Part shown: one piece after another, positions 24,887 to 33,079 of the stretch
How positions within the stretch are numbered: the stretch's first letter is position 1
Layout of the letters: the number at the start of each line of letters is the position of its first letter
Source of the DNA: Extibacter muris
GTDB taxonomy: Bacteria > Bacillota > Clostridia > Lachnospirales > Lachnospiraceae
Direction of reading: 5' to 3'
Length of the DNA: 64,000 nt
Assembly: GCF_004345005.1 (NCBI RefSeq)
Contig: NZ_SMMX01000014.1
Location: forward strand, 1 to 64,000
Notes under the pieces: model-generated
Database searches by the model: none
What the model was told of the DNA's origin: nothing
Seen by the model: the letters and a program-made list of their open reading frames with translations, nothing else
Translations under genes and position numbers: made by a program

Positions 24887-26308
24887 GTGGACAGGAAAAA
24901 AACGATAAATCAAAAATGGATGATACGGATTATCGCCGGCTTTCTGGTCATTATGGCGGCCGGCGGGGTTATTTCCAGAGCGGCAGCCTCTATGCGGGTA
25001 GCTCAGGTGGGAGTAGAGAAGGTGGGACGGGGAAAGCTGTCTTATTCTTGCGATGGGAACGGTACTGTGGTGACGGTACAGCAGGACCAGATATTTTTAT
25101 GGCCTGAGCAGCAGGTGGAATGGGTAGCAGATCCGGGAAGCACGGTAAAAGCAGGGGGAGCTCTGGTTCAGTTCCGTAAGGAATATCTGCAGCAGTCAAT
25201 TGATAAGAAACAGGCTGAACTGAACCAGTTAGAATTGCAGGTATCACAGCAGAAGGCATCTGCCAGGGAACCAGCGAGGGTTCCGGCAACGACAGGGGCA
25301 GGGCAGACGCTTTCCGAGGCGCAGCTTGGGCTTCAGACGGCCCAGCAGAAAGCGGCGGAAGCGGAGGCAGCCTACAACCAGTTTATCAATTCATCTGTAC
25401 CGGATGGGGAAGATGGCGACGTTAATGCGAAGAAGCAGGAGCTGGAAGCTGCACTCCAGGAAGCCAATGCAGGAGTACAGACAGCCCAGCAGGCGGTAAA
25501 CCAGGCGCAGAATGCTTATGAACTGGCAAGACAGGAGGACGCGGCTCAGAATACGAATGCAGCAAATGAGGCCCAGGCGGCGCTTTTGGGGGCTGAAGCA
25601 GCGCAGGTGCAGGTTGAACAGGCCAGGAAGGAGCTGGAACGCCTTTTGTCCTATCAGGCAGCAGACGGTAAGATCTGCGCTGTTTCAGATTGTACCGTAT
25701 TGCAGGTTGGCGTGCAGGCCGGCGCAGTTACTACAGGCTCGGAAATTTTTGTGACTGGGAGCGGCGGTTTCCAGCTAAAGGGCATGGTCAAGGCAGAAGA
25801 TAAAGAAAAGTTAAAAACCGGTGCCGAAGTAGAAGTCCAGCTTGCAGCAGGGAAGAAAAAAACCGTAAAGATTGAGTCCATAGGAATGGAGACGGGAGAA
25901 ACAGCCGGGGCAGGCAGCGGGGATGACGCGGCCGGCGGGGATGACGCGGCCGGCGGAGGTGTTTCTTCTATGCAAATGTTCTGGCGGGCGCCGCTTCCGG
26001 AGAATACCAATGTGGGAGGCGGGGAACAGTTTACCTGGAGTATTGAGATATCATCAGAAAAAGAGTATGATCAGATTATTCCGCTAAGCGCACTGCGGGA
26101 AGATGCAAATGAAGCGTACTGTCTGATTCTTTCCGAAGAAGACCGTATGCTTGGCACGCTACAGACTGCAAAACGCGTTCCGGTTACTGTGTTAGAAAAA
26201 GATTTGAAAAGTGCGGCGATCACCTCCACACTTACAAACACGGATCAGGTGATTGTATCATCCGAAAAGTATGTGGTAGAAGGAGACCGGGTGCGGCTAA
26301 AAGAGTAA
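24887..26308 (+). CDS. HlyD/RND-like membrane fusion adaptor
   Basis: About 473 residues. One N-terminal membrane helix (about 13-33), a split barrel-sandwich (lipoyl) domain (YSCDGNGTVV..VADPGSTVKAGGALVQFRK and later ICAVSDCTVLQVGVQAGAVT), and between them a long Gln/Ala-rich coiled-coil hairpin (about 95-265). A beta-barrel region (FQLKGMVKAEDKEKLKTGAE) follows, then an Ala/Gly-rich insertion made of a repeated GGDDAA unit. Adaptors of this type normally join MacB- or RND-like exporters. The start is uncertain: GTG 24887 (after GGAAGG) is preferred to ATG 24827. Placed between importer permeases and a MacB-like gene, which is unusual. Confidence 0.75.
   Translation: MDRKKTINQKWMIRIIAGFLVIMAAGGVISRAAASMRVAQVGVEKVGRGKLSYSCDGNGTVVTVQQDQIFLWPEQQVEWVADPGSTVKAGGALVQFRKEYLQQSIDKKQAELNQLELQVSQQKASAREPARVPATTGAGQTLSEAQLGLQTAQQKAAEAEAAYNQFINSSVPDGEDGDVNAKKQELEAALQEANAGVQTAQQAVNQAQNAYELARQEDAAQNTNAANEAQAALLGAEAAQVQVEQARKELERLLSYQAADGKICAVSDCTVLQVGVQAGAVTTGSEIFVTGSGGFQLKGMVKAEDKEKLKTGAEVEVQLAAGKKKTVKIESIGMETGETAGAGSGDDAAGGDDAAGGGVSSMQMFWRAPLPENTNVGGGEQFTWSIEISSEKEYDQIIPLSALREDANEAYCLILSEEDRMLGTLQTAKRVPVTVLEKDLKSAAITSTLTNTDQVIVSSEKYVVEGDRVRLKE
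25919..25954 (+). repeat. 18-bp tandem duplication in adaptor gene
   Basis: The unit GGGGATGACGCGGCCGGC occurs twice in tandem (25919-25936, 25937-25954), encoding the GGDDAA repeat in a flexible Ala/Gly-rich loop. A change in copy number would keep the frame. Confidence 0.85.
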
Positions 26309-26394
26309 AAACAGATATGCGGCTGATAATTATTTATTAAAAAAATAAGAATGAGATTAATGCTTTTTGTATGGAAACAGGCGTAGGAGAGAGA

Positions 26395-27558
26395 ATGAAA
26401 ATTAGATGGCAGAAAATTCGGATTTCGGTATTGATGCTGGTATTTGTCATGGCGAATATCTGGATTATAAATGGGCTTTTGCGGTTAAAGGAACAGGCTG
26501 ATATGATTTCCTTATCTTATCCGGCAGGAGCTGTGACAGAAACATCCTTTGAGCAGTGGAAAAAAAGTGAAGACTGTGAGATCTTTTCAGAAGGGACAGT
26601 CTGGAAAGCATGCGGGGACTTCAAGGTACTGTCCGAGGATACCGGCCACGACCAGAAAGTGTCCTGCTATCGGATGAAAGGGCAGCCGGCCGCCATCTTT
26701 GGAAAGGAACTGGCTGTTGGGAGATATTTTACAGAAGGGGAAGAGAACGTCTGTCTGCTTGGCCAGGATACGGTGCGGCAGTTGTTTGGCTCAGACAATG
26801 TGCTGGGGCTGGAAGTCAAAATGGATGAAAAGATCTGGCAGATTGTCGGGGTGTTGAAGGGGGATATCCCTGTCTGTGTGATTCCGGCAGAAAAAGGAGA
26901 AGTATTTGACGGGATTACGGTGCGCAAAAAGGAGGAGAATCAGTCTGTAAATCAGGCAGTTAGTATCATAGAAGCGTTATTTGGAAGCACTGACGGCCAG
27001 CAGGTTGACGGCCAGCTGTACTACGTTTTGGATAGTCTGCTGTATTTTATGATTCTGGCAGTTTCCCTGATCGTGATTGGAATTATGGCTTTAAAGAGAA
27101 CTCGTAAGATACCAAAAGCGATAGGGAATAAAAAGACAGGGGAACTGAAGGACGTCAAAGTGGCGGAGATAGGCAGGCGGTGTATCCTGCCATGCTGTCT
27201 GGTAACAGCGCTTGTGATTATGATAGCGGGAGTGAATGCGGCGAATCCAGGAAGTGATTACCTGCCCACTTACTGGTCGGATTTTGAATTTTACAGCAGG
27301 CTATTTAAGGATAAAGCAGAGCAGATACAAAGTCTTGCCATTCATCAGGAATTTTTTGTATGGCAGAAGATGTTTGATCTCTGGCGACGGATTGTTTTGG
27401 CAGAGATTCTGTCAGGAACTTTGATATTATGTGTCTGCATGGATTTCCTTTTGCATTTACGAGTTGGCCGGAAGAAAAAGAGGAAAAGTCGGCTCTTTTT
27501 TCTTGGACATCGAATCAAGGGAGAAGTCCCCAAATTGAAAATAGGATTTAAAAAGTAG
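26395..27558 (+). CDS. MacB-like periplasmic core/permease protein without ATPase domain
   Basis: 387 residues. Helix 1 at about 10-30, an extracellular MacB-PCD-like domain (about 31-215; FGKELAVGRYFTEGEENVCL, IWQIVGVLKGDI), then three more helices (about 222-240, 270-288, 335-357) and a very basic C-terminus. This is the FtsX/MacB membrane layout (one helix, large outer domain, three helices) but with no nucleotide-binding domain in the chain and none encoded nearby. ATG 26395 follows TAGGAGAG. It is the last gene of the cluster, so a following ATPase gene may have been lost. Confidence 0.65.
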   Translation: MKIRWQKIRISVLMLVFVMANIWIINGLLRLKEQADMISLSYPAGAVTETSFEQWKKSEDCEIFSEGTVWKACGDFKVLSEDTGHDQKVSCYRMKGQPAAIFGKELAVGRYFTEGEENVCLLGQDTVRQLFGSDNVLGLEVKMDEKIWQIVGVLKGDIPVCVIPAEKGEVFDGITVRKKEENQSVNQAVSIIEALFGSTDGQQVDGQLYYVLDSLLYFMILAVSLIVIGIMALKRTRKIPKAIGNKKTGELKDVKVAEIGRRCILPCCLVTALVIMIAGVNAANPGSDYLPTYWSDFEFYSRLFKDKAEQIQSLAIHQEFFVWQKMFDLWRRIVLAEILSGTLILCVCMDFLLHLRVGRKKKRKSRLFFLGHRIKGEVPKLKIGFKK

Positions 27559-27859
27559 GGATACGACATCATAATCCAGACATTTAAGAAATGAAGTAAG
27601 GGTGAATATGGGGATAGAAGTTGTACAAGATGAAAAAGATGTCCAGATACAAGCAGAAGACATCAAATATAAAGACTGGTAGCCATACAGCAAGCTTTCT
27701 CATAACTAACAGCATGCAAAAACCGCCCTACAATCTGCAAAAAAGGAACATTTTGTTGTAATGTGTGTGTAGAAATGATAACATCAAATGGCAGTTGGCA
27801 TATATAGATTGGCAGATTTCTTTAATGGCCATTCCTTCTCGGTTATGGAGGTACAGATA
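27559..27859. other. Intergenic region with short ORF remnant
   Basis: A 25-codon frame (27608-27682, MGIEVVQDEKDVQIQAEDIK...) has no recognisable homology and may be a fragment of a lost gene. No terminator with a T-tract is obvious after the MacB-like gene. Downstream, GGAGG at 27847-27851 serves the DUF2461 copy at 27860. Confidence 0.35.
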
Positions 27860-28543
27860 ATGGAGACCAAGTGGATTTTAAAGTACTTGACCGACTTGAA
27901 TGAGCATAACAATCGGGGATGGTATAACGCACATAATGCGGAAACGAAAGCAACAACCGAACAGTTTGAAGAGTTGATTCATGAGCTCATTTTGCGTATC
28001 GGGAAGTTTGACAATAGCATTTTACATATTCAGCCAAGGGATAATACCTTTACATTGATTCGATATCCTCGGTTTGGAAGTGATAGAACCCCATACAACC
28101 CAGCGTTCCGCGCACATATTTCCTCTAAAGGGAAGCTGCCTGTTCCGGTGGGGTATTATCTGATGATTAAGCCGGGAGGGCAGTCCTTCCTTGGAGGAGG
28201 ACTGTTTGCAAGTTCGTTTCGAGATGCAACCGAAATGATCCGCGACTATATTACAGAACGCGGTGAAGAATTTGAGGAAATCATTCATGCCCCAGAATTT
28301 GAGAAACACTTTAGGGTTCAGGGGACATCGCTTTAGAATGTTCCTTCAGGGTATGGCAAGGAGCATCCCCAGGCAGAATGGTTAAAGTTCAAAAGCTGGT
28401 ATTTGGAATACCCGTTGGCAGATGAAGCGCTGGCAGATGCAGAGGTATTTGTAACAGAAGCGGTAAAGCTGTTCCGCATTATGAAGCCGTTTAACGATTA
28501 TCTGAACAAAGCGCTGGAAGGGTTTCAGATGCCGGAAAGATAA
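27860..28543 (+). pseudogene. DUF2461 protein, copy 1, interrupted by TAG
   Basis: About 227 codons including the stop site. DUF2461 (TIGR02453) pattern: ETKWILKYLTDLNEHNNRGW, FTLIRYPRFGSDRTPYNPAF, PVPVGYYLMIKPGGQSFLGG. A TAG at 28334-28336 replaces the AAG (Lys) found in copy 2 (41533-42129) at the same place; the same frame then stays homologous to 28543 (KEHPQAEWLKFKSWYLEYPL). Copy 1 keeps the C-terminal end that copy 2 lacks. The molecular role of DUF2461 is not established. Confidence 0.8.
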
Positions 28544-28600
28544 AGCCAAACCGGATGAAAGGAATATAATAGTGAAGCAACGCCAGGCCGAACAGCCGAT

Positions 28601-28628
28601 TTGCCAATTCACACAGACATGGTATAAT
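28601..28628 (+). promoter_or_regulatory. Promoter of TPP riboswitch transcript, copy 1
   Basis: TTGCCA (28601-28606), 16-bp spacer, TATAAT (28623-28628). The matching promoter in copy 2 has TTGACA and 17 bp, so copy 1 looks weaker. Confidence 0.65.
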
Positions 28629-28637
28629 AAATTAAAA

Positions 28638-28766
28638 GCAGGGGGACTACTGCGTAGTTGAGAAGGTAAAACCTGACCCTTTGAACCTGTTGGTCAATAC
28701 CAACGTAGGGAGCTGAATGAATACGGCATTTGTATTTTCAGGACGCTCCTTGTGGGCGTCCTTTTG
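28638..28766 (+). ncRNA. TPP riboswitch 1a with terminator
   Basis: Aptamer 28638-28714 with the THI-box signatures GTTGAGAAGG, ACCCTTTGAACCTGTTGG, and CAACGTAGGGAGC. A terminator hairpin AGGACGC/GCGTCCT (28740-28746 with 28756-28762) and TTTT follow. Thiamine pyrophosphate should favour termination before the second aptamer. Confidence 0.9.
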
Positions 28767-28796
28767 TTTTCAATTTAATACTGATTATCTGTGTTT

Positions 28797-28914
28797 GCGA
28801 AGGAACTGAACAAGTTGAAAAAGGTTAAGACCTGATCTCTGGACCTGTCGGCTAATACTGGCGTAGGGAAGTAATTTTTTATGCCTGTACTGCGTCTGAA
28901 AGAGCTTCCGATTA
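28797..28914 (+). ncRNA. TPP riboswitch 1b, expression platform destroyed
   Basis: Second aptamer 28797-28872 (AAGTTGAAAAAGG, GACCTGATCTCTGGACC, GGCGTAGGGAAG). In copy 2 this is followed by a terminator hairpin; here only its 5' half AAGAGCTTCC remains (about 28900-28909), the 3' half being replaced by thiE sequence. Ligand binding may no longer affect transcription. Confidence 0.8.
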
Positions 28915-29264
28915 TCCTCGGCGGCTGTACAATGGTACAGCTTCGGGAAAAGGACAGCTCTTCCCTGGCATTTTACCGGCAGGCACGGGAAGTAAAGCGG
29001 ATTACGGATCAGTATCAGGTGCCGCTAATCATAAACGACCGGTTGGATATTGCCTTGGCAGTCAAAGCTTCAGGTATACATATCGAGCAGAGCGACCTGC
29101 TGGTTCCAGTTATCAGAGAGATTATTGGTAAAGATATGCCGCTGGGTGTCTCCGTATCCTCGACTGAAGAGGCGGGCCAGGCTATGGAGGACGGCGCCGC
29201 CAATCAACCGTCTTCCGGAAATCAGAAGGAAGAGCCTGCTCAGCACAACCTCATGCCTGACTAA
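28881..29264 (+). pseudogene. Thiamine-phosphate synthase middle fragment (ThiE), chimeric
   Basis: 127 codons. Residues about 12-100 match the central part of ThiE: GGCTMVQLREKDSSSLAFYR (HMP-PP/diphosphate site), VPLIINDRLDIALAVKASGI and GVSVSSTEEAGQAMEDGA. The N-terminal strand (YLVTDR) and the C-terminal half (IGGI) are missing. The first 11 residues come from riboswitch leader sequence and the last 20 are unrelated. The missing pieces are exactly those present in the truncated thiE at 44739-45029. It cannot be active alone. Confidence 0.8.
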
Positions 29265-29285
29265 AATGTAGTAGAATTTGCTATC

Positions 29286-29319
29286 AAGCCCAGAGGGGAA
29301 CAACTTCCCTTCTGGGCTT
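29286..29319. terminator. Strong hairpin after thiE fragment
   Basis: AAGCCCAGAGGGGAA (29286-29300) pairs with CTTCCCTTCTGGGCTT (29304-29319), one G-U pair, 3-nt loop. No T-tract follows, so it may be a terminator relic or the end of a mobile segment. Confidence 0.5.
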
Positions 29320-29788
29320 ACCTGCAATCCCGGCTTACCTGGAGATATAAGGAAAGCTATCATTAGATGGGGTTGAAATGCTACGCAAAGAGATTGGAAA
29401 TCTGTTATACTAAGCTATTAAAACAGAACATTTAGGATACGGGCATGAACCAAAAGCGAGGTGAGCAGCTTATGCGAGGAGAGCGGAATATAAAAGCCGG
29501 ATGAGCGTATCCTGGCGAATGGAACGGCGAAAGTGGGTAGAAAATGGCAGGCGGTCTATAGATTGCAGTTGTTCATGTGTATACTAAGGATAAGAAGATG
29601 TCCTTTCATGTGATTTTCTTCCTATTGTGAAAAAGATGGCAAGATCTGCTCTCTGGAAAAATACTGTAGAGACGACGAGCTTGCCCCGCAGCGGAAATCA
29701 GACGTGCGGATTAGGACAACAAATACTAAAGGATGGTTGAAATGTAACTGCAAGAAAAGTGACACATTGGAAAGGAGCATTTTCAATT
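29320..29788. other. Non-coding 470-bp stretch before site-2 protease
   Basis: No open frame is convincing. It is purine-rich with phrases such as AAAAGCCGGATGAGCG and GCGAAAGTGGG that recall group II intron RNA, but I cannot fold it into domains, and no reverse transcriptase is adjacent. An AAAGGAG site at 29771-29777 belongs to the next gene. Confidence 0.35.
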
Positions 29789-30850
29789 ATGAAAATAGTC
29801 TTTATTTTAGCTGCAATCTTCATTTTCGGTTTTTTGATAGCAATCCACGAGCTGGGGCACTTTTTGGCAGCTCGACTCTGTGGGGTGAGGGTTAATGAAT
29901 TTTCCATCGGTATGGGTCCCTGCATCTGGCATAGGGAAACGGAAGAAACCCAGTATTCCATTCGCCTCCTGCCAATTGGCGGTTTCTGTGCTCTGGAGGG
30001 GCAGGATGAAGACACCGGGGATGAGCGCTGTTTAGCCCGTCAGGGATTCTGGAAAAAATTCGTGATTTTGGCTGGCGGGTCTTTCATGAATCTTCTCACA
30101 GGTATTGTGATTATAGCTGTACTCTTTGCAGGAGCCAGCAGTTTTTATGTAGATCAGGTATCTGGGTTCAGCGAGGGGTTTCCTTTGGAGGGTGAGAACG
30201 GCCTGATGGTTGGAGATGTTTTTTATAAAGTTGATGGCTGGCGAACTTATATCCGAGGGGATGCAGCGATGTTTCTGAGTTTTAACGATGGTCAGGGGAT
30301 CGATATAGAGGTTATACGAAACGGCAAGTTAATTGTCTTGGAAGATCTGCCTCTCTACCGCGGAACCTATGGAGAGAAACAGAATAGTTTTGGCCTACAG
30401 GTGGGAGCGATGCAAGTCCCCGCAGATTTTTTAACAAGTTTGCGTTTCATCGGCTATCAGACCTTGGACTTTGTTCAGCAAATGTGGTTCAGCATAACCC
30501 AAATGGTACGTGGAACCGTAAGTGTGAAAGAACTGAGCGGTCCGGTGGGAATCATGTCTATTATGACAGAGGTAGGAACATCTTCTGAATCTGCATCCAG
30601 TGCGGTGAGAGACATTGCCTTTCTTGCTGCTCTGATTGCAATCAACCTGGCGGTAATGAATATGCTGCCTATTCCGGCTCTGGATGGAGGAAGAATTTTC
30701 TTTCTGCTGGTGGATATCGTAGCACTGCTGTTGTTCAAACACAAAATTCCTGAAAAGTACCAGGCAGCGGTGAACGCGGTGGGCTTTGTATTGTTGATGG
30801 GTATGATGGCATTAGTCACCCTGCAGGATGTAATAAAGCTAATTAACTGA
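29789..30850 (+). CDS. Site-2 protease family membrane metalloprotease (RseP/RasP-like)
   Basis: 353 residues. Zinc-binding HELGH at residues 20-24 in the first membrane helix; PDZ-like domain in the middle (about 125-205, GLMVGDVFYKVDGWRTYIRG); the third zinc ligand in MNMLPIPALDGGR near 290-300; final helix about 325-345. In this family cleavage of membrane-bound anti-sigma factors or signal peptide remnants happens inside the membrane. Length and motif order are normal. Start ATG 29789 has AAAGGAG 11 bp upstream. It stands alone, without the cell-envelope gene neighbours of the housekeeping RasP, so it may be an accessory paralogue. Confidence 0.85.
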   Translation: MKIVFILAAIFIFGFLIAIHELGHFLAARLCGVRVNEFSIGMGPCIWHRETEETQYSIRLLPIGGFCALEGQDEDTGDERCLARQGFWKKFVILAGGSFMNLLTGIVIIAVLFAGASSFYVDQVSGFSEGFPLEGENGLMVGDVFYKVDGWRTYIRGDAAMFLSFNDGQGIDIEVIRNGKLIVLEDLPLYRGTYGEKQNSFGLQVGAMQVPADFLTSLRFIGYQTLDFVQQMWFSITQMVRGTVSVKELSGPVGIMSIMTEVGTSSESASSAVRDIAFLAALIAINLAVMNMLPIPALDGGRIFFLLVDIVALLLFKHKIPEKYQAAVNAVGFVLLMGMMALVTLQDVIKLIN

Positions 30851-30898
30851 TTAAGACGACTGAGTTTAATTCAAACCAAACGAAAGGATGGACAAAAA

Positions 30899-31360
30899 AT
30901 GAAAATCGAGAGATGCGTAAAAGAGTCCTTTGTGGTAATCGGAAAAGAGGGTTCCACTAAAGACGGTGCAGGATTTATTCAAAAGCTATGGGATGACGCG
31001 AACTCTCATTTTGGAGAGGTTCAACATTTAGCCAAGAAGGATGAGGACGGTAATATCAGTGGGATATGGGGAGCGATGACTGATTTCTCACGCTCATTCC
31101 GTCCATGGGAGAATTTCAGTGACGGGCTGTATCTCGCCGGTGTGGAGTGCAGTGACGATGCAGAGGCTCCTGACGGCTGGACAAAGTGGGTGGTTCCGGG
31201 CTACGAATACATTTACGCGGAACGTGAAAATGACAGCAGCTTTCCAGAAGTAATCAAATATTTGGAAGAAAATAATATTCCACTGGTCGGCGCTGTTCAT
31301 GATTTCACCTGCCCGCGGACCGGGAAAGGCTATATGTATTTCCCAATTAGGAAGCTGTGA
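30899..31360 (+). CDS. GyrI-like small-molecule binding protein
   Basis: 153 residues forming a single GyrI/AraC effector-binding domain (ERCVKESFVVIGKEGSTKDG, the central GLYLAGVECSDDAEAPDGWT, and TKWVVPGYEYIYAERE). Stand-alone versions bind hydrophobic compounds or hydrolyse small molecules. The residues LYLAGVE and the WxxWxVP-type loop are typical. AAAGGATGG lies upstream. A fused AraC-GyrI protein is at 46469-47305. Confidence 0.75.
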   Translation: MKIERCVKESFVVIGKEGSTKDGAGFIQKLWDDANSHFGEVQHLAKKDEDGNISGIWGAMTDFSRSFRPWENFSDGLYLAGVECSDDAEAPDGWTKWVVPGYEYIYAERENDSSFPEVIKYLEENNIPLVGAVHDFTCPRTGKGYMYFPIRKL

Positions 31361-31511
31361 TTGTCCATAACGCTTTCCACTGCGCCAAAAGATGAGAATT
31401 CATTCTGTTTTCCCCGCCTTGACGCAGGCGGGGAGAGCAGAAAGATATTATGCTAAGGTTTGGATGCAGGGGGAAACAGAAAACAAAATCAGAAACGGAG
31501 GATTGAAGATC

Positions 31512-31946
31512 ATGGGATCGATTTGTGGAATTGACTGTATGAATTGCGAGTTAAGCAGCGGCTGCAAGGGATGCGATGCGACAGGTGGCCGTCCTTTCGG
31601 CGCAGAATGCATGGTCGCTTTATGCTGCAAAAAAGGTGAAGATGAGCTTTGCAGATTCAAGAAAAAACTGCTGGCGGCATTTAATGCCCTGGATATTCCG
31701 GACATGGAAGAGGTAACAGAACTGAACGCACTTAAAGGCTCTTTCGCCAATATTGAATATTCCCTTCCAAACGGTGAGGTTATTAAGTTCTGGGATGACA
31801 ACAAAATCTATTTTGGTAACCAGCTGCAGAAGAAAGGCAGCGACAGATGCTATGGCATTATGGCAGATGAAAAGTATCTGATGGTATCTGAGTATAGCGG
31901 TTACGGTGAGGACGCAGAAATCGTTGTATTTAAGCAATGGAACTGA
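31512..31946 (+). CDS. DUF3795 cysteine-rich protein
   Basis: 144 residues. The N-terminus CGIDCMNCELSSGCKGCDAT followed by CMVALCC is the DUF3795 cysteine pattern, probably binding a metal. The C-terminal part (about 80-144) is a small alpha/beta region (FANIEYSLPNGEVIKFWDDN). CGGAGG at 31497-31502 supports ATG 31512; the frame opens earlier at 31392 but without a site. No reaction is known. Confidence 0.7.
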   Translation: MGSICGIDCMNCELSSGCKGCDATGGRPFGAECMVALCCKKGEDELCRFKKKLLAAFNALDIPDMEEVTELNALKGSFANIEYSLPNGEVIKFWDDNKIYFGNQLQKKGSDRCYGIMADEKYLMVSEYSGYGEDAEIVVFKQWN

Positions 31947-32217
31947 GTCGTTTTCCTTAAACTTGGAACCAGCTAAGAAGAGGATGAAGTGGCAAATAAA
32001 ACTGAAGGAAGTGGCGAAACAGTGAAATTAGCGGATATATCACATGGCCCAGGCTATGTAGAACCGTTGGAGTAGGAATATCTGTAATAGCACTTCTCGT
32101 CCTTGCTTCAGGGTTGTTTGCAAATGTGTTGCCCGCAAGCTTCGCATATGTTTAAGTGACAGCTTCCAGCTTATCTGGCTAACACAGAACTAAATTCCAG
32201 TATGGAAGAGACCCGAT
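31947..32217 (+). other. Intergenic remnant of a small membrane segment
   Basis: A frame without start (about 32057-32155) reads RTVGVGISVIALLVLASGLF then ANVLPASFAYV, a hydrophobic helix typical of an N-terminal anchor. It stops quickly. Another frame (31990-32073) gives ANKTEGSGETVKLADISHG. Together they look like the remains of a membrane protein gene. Confidence 0.3.
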
Positions 32218-32565
32218 ATGAAAAAATGGTACGATGAAGAATACGAATGGGAAATTGAGGTTATCAACTTTCTGCGCGGAGATAGTACAGAACGCTATTG
32301 CCGCAACGGTGAAGAAATTGGCGACAAGTACACCTGTACCTATGGATGCCCGGTAAATCAGGATGGGCAGGGTATTTGCTCTAAATGTATGATGGTTATG
32401 TTTCCCATTATGGAAGCCGTCAGGAGTGGCGGTGATTTAGAAAATATCGGCGGGGACGGAAAGTACACCAAGACTCTTGTGTGTCCCGATGGCTGCGTTA
32501 TGTTTAGACTTACCGCCAAACCGACGGGAAAGCCAAATTGCTTTAAGGAGAAACTTTTTGGCTAA
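32218..32565 (+). CDS. TIGR04076-type cysteine-rich protein
   Basis: 115 residues with the TIGR04076 pattern: an early EWEIEVINFLRG region, CPVNQDGQGICSKCM, and a final CPDGCVMFRL. Proteins of this group are small, probably metal-binding, and often sit near GyrI-like or DUF3795 genes, as here. Function unknown. Confidence 0.7.
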   Translation: MKKWYDEEYEWEIEVINFLRGDSTERYCRNGEEIGDKYTCTYGCPVNQDGQGICSKCMMVMFPIMEAVRSGGDLENIGGDGKYTKTLVCPDGCVMFRLTAKPTGKPNCFKEKLFG

Positions 32566-32652
32566 GGTGTTTGTTATGGAGAAAAAGCAAATGATTAAAT
32601 TAGTGCTACCAACTATCGAATTGAAAGAAAAGGATCGGCAGGGTGGTTGTTT

Positions 32653-33063
32653 ATGAAGCAATCAACGATAACGGCACAATTCCCCTGTGATATCAAAACA
32701 GTCTGGGATATTGTTGTGGATAATGAAAATTATAGATGGCGGAGTGATTTGTCCAAAATCGTAATCATAGATGAAAATCGGTTTGATGAGTATACAACGA
32801 GTGGGTTCATAACACATTTTCGCATCACAGCGAAAGAGCCGTACAAGGAATACCGATTTGCAATGGAAAATGAGAATATGAGCGGAAACTGGAGCGGAAT
32901 ATTTGAGAGGCATGACGGTGGTACTCAGATTACTTTTACAGAGGAGGTTCAGGTAAAAAAGGCAATCATGAATCTCTTTGTGAAGGGGTACCTGAAAAAA
33001 CAGCAAACAAAGTATATTGACAATCTTAAAGCTGCGATAGAACAACAAACAAATAAAAGATGA
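32653..33063 (+). CDS. SRPBCC (START-like) ligand-binding protein
   Basis: 136 residues in one helix-grip fold: the N-terminal strand and helix STITAQFPCDIKTVWDIVVD, NYRWRSDLSKI, and the long C-terminal helix (LFVKGYLKKQQTKYIDNLKA). The SRPBCC/polyketide cyclase-like superfamily binds hydrophobic ligands. It is co-directional with the zinc-ribbon protein gene 17 bp downstream. Confidence 0.7.
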   Translation: MKQSTITAQFPCDIKTVWDIVVDNENYRWRSDLSKIVIIDENRFDEYTTSGFITHFRITAKEPYKEYRFAMENENMSGNWSGIFERHDGGTQITFTEEVQVKKAIMNLFVKGYLKKQQTKYIDNLKAAIEQQTNKR

Positions 33064-33079
33064 AAGGTTAGAAATTTAT

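Larger units (their letters stand above)
27860..28914 (+). repeat. Segmental duplication, copy 1 (DUF2461 plus tandem TPP riboswitches)
   Basis: This stretch is colinear with 41533-42473: DUF2461 gene, promoter, TPP aptamer with terminator, second TPP aptamer, up to AAAGAGCTTCCGATT. Copy 1 then jumps to thiE coding sequence at about 28914, in the middle of what is a terminator hairpin in copy 2. Confidence 0.85.
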
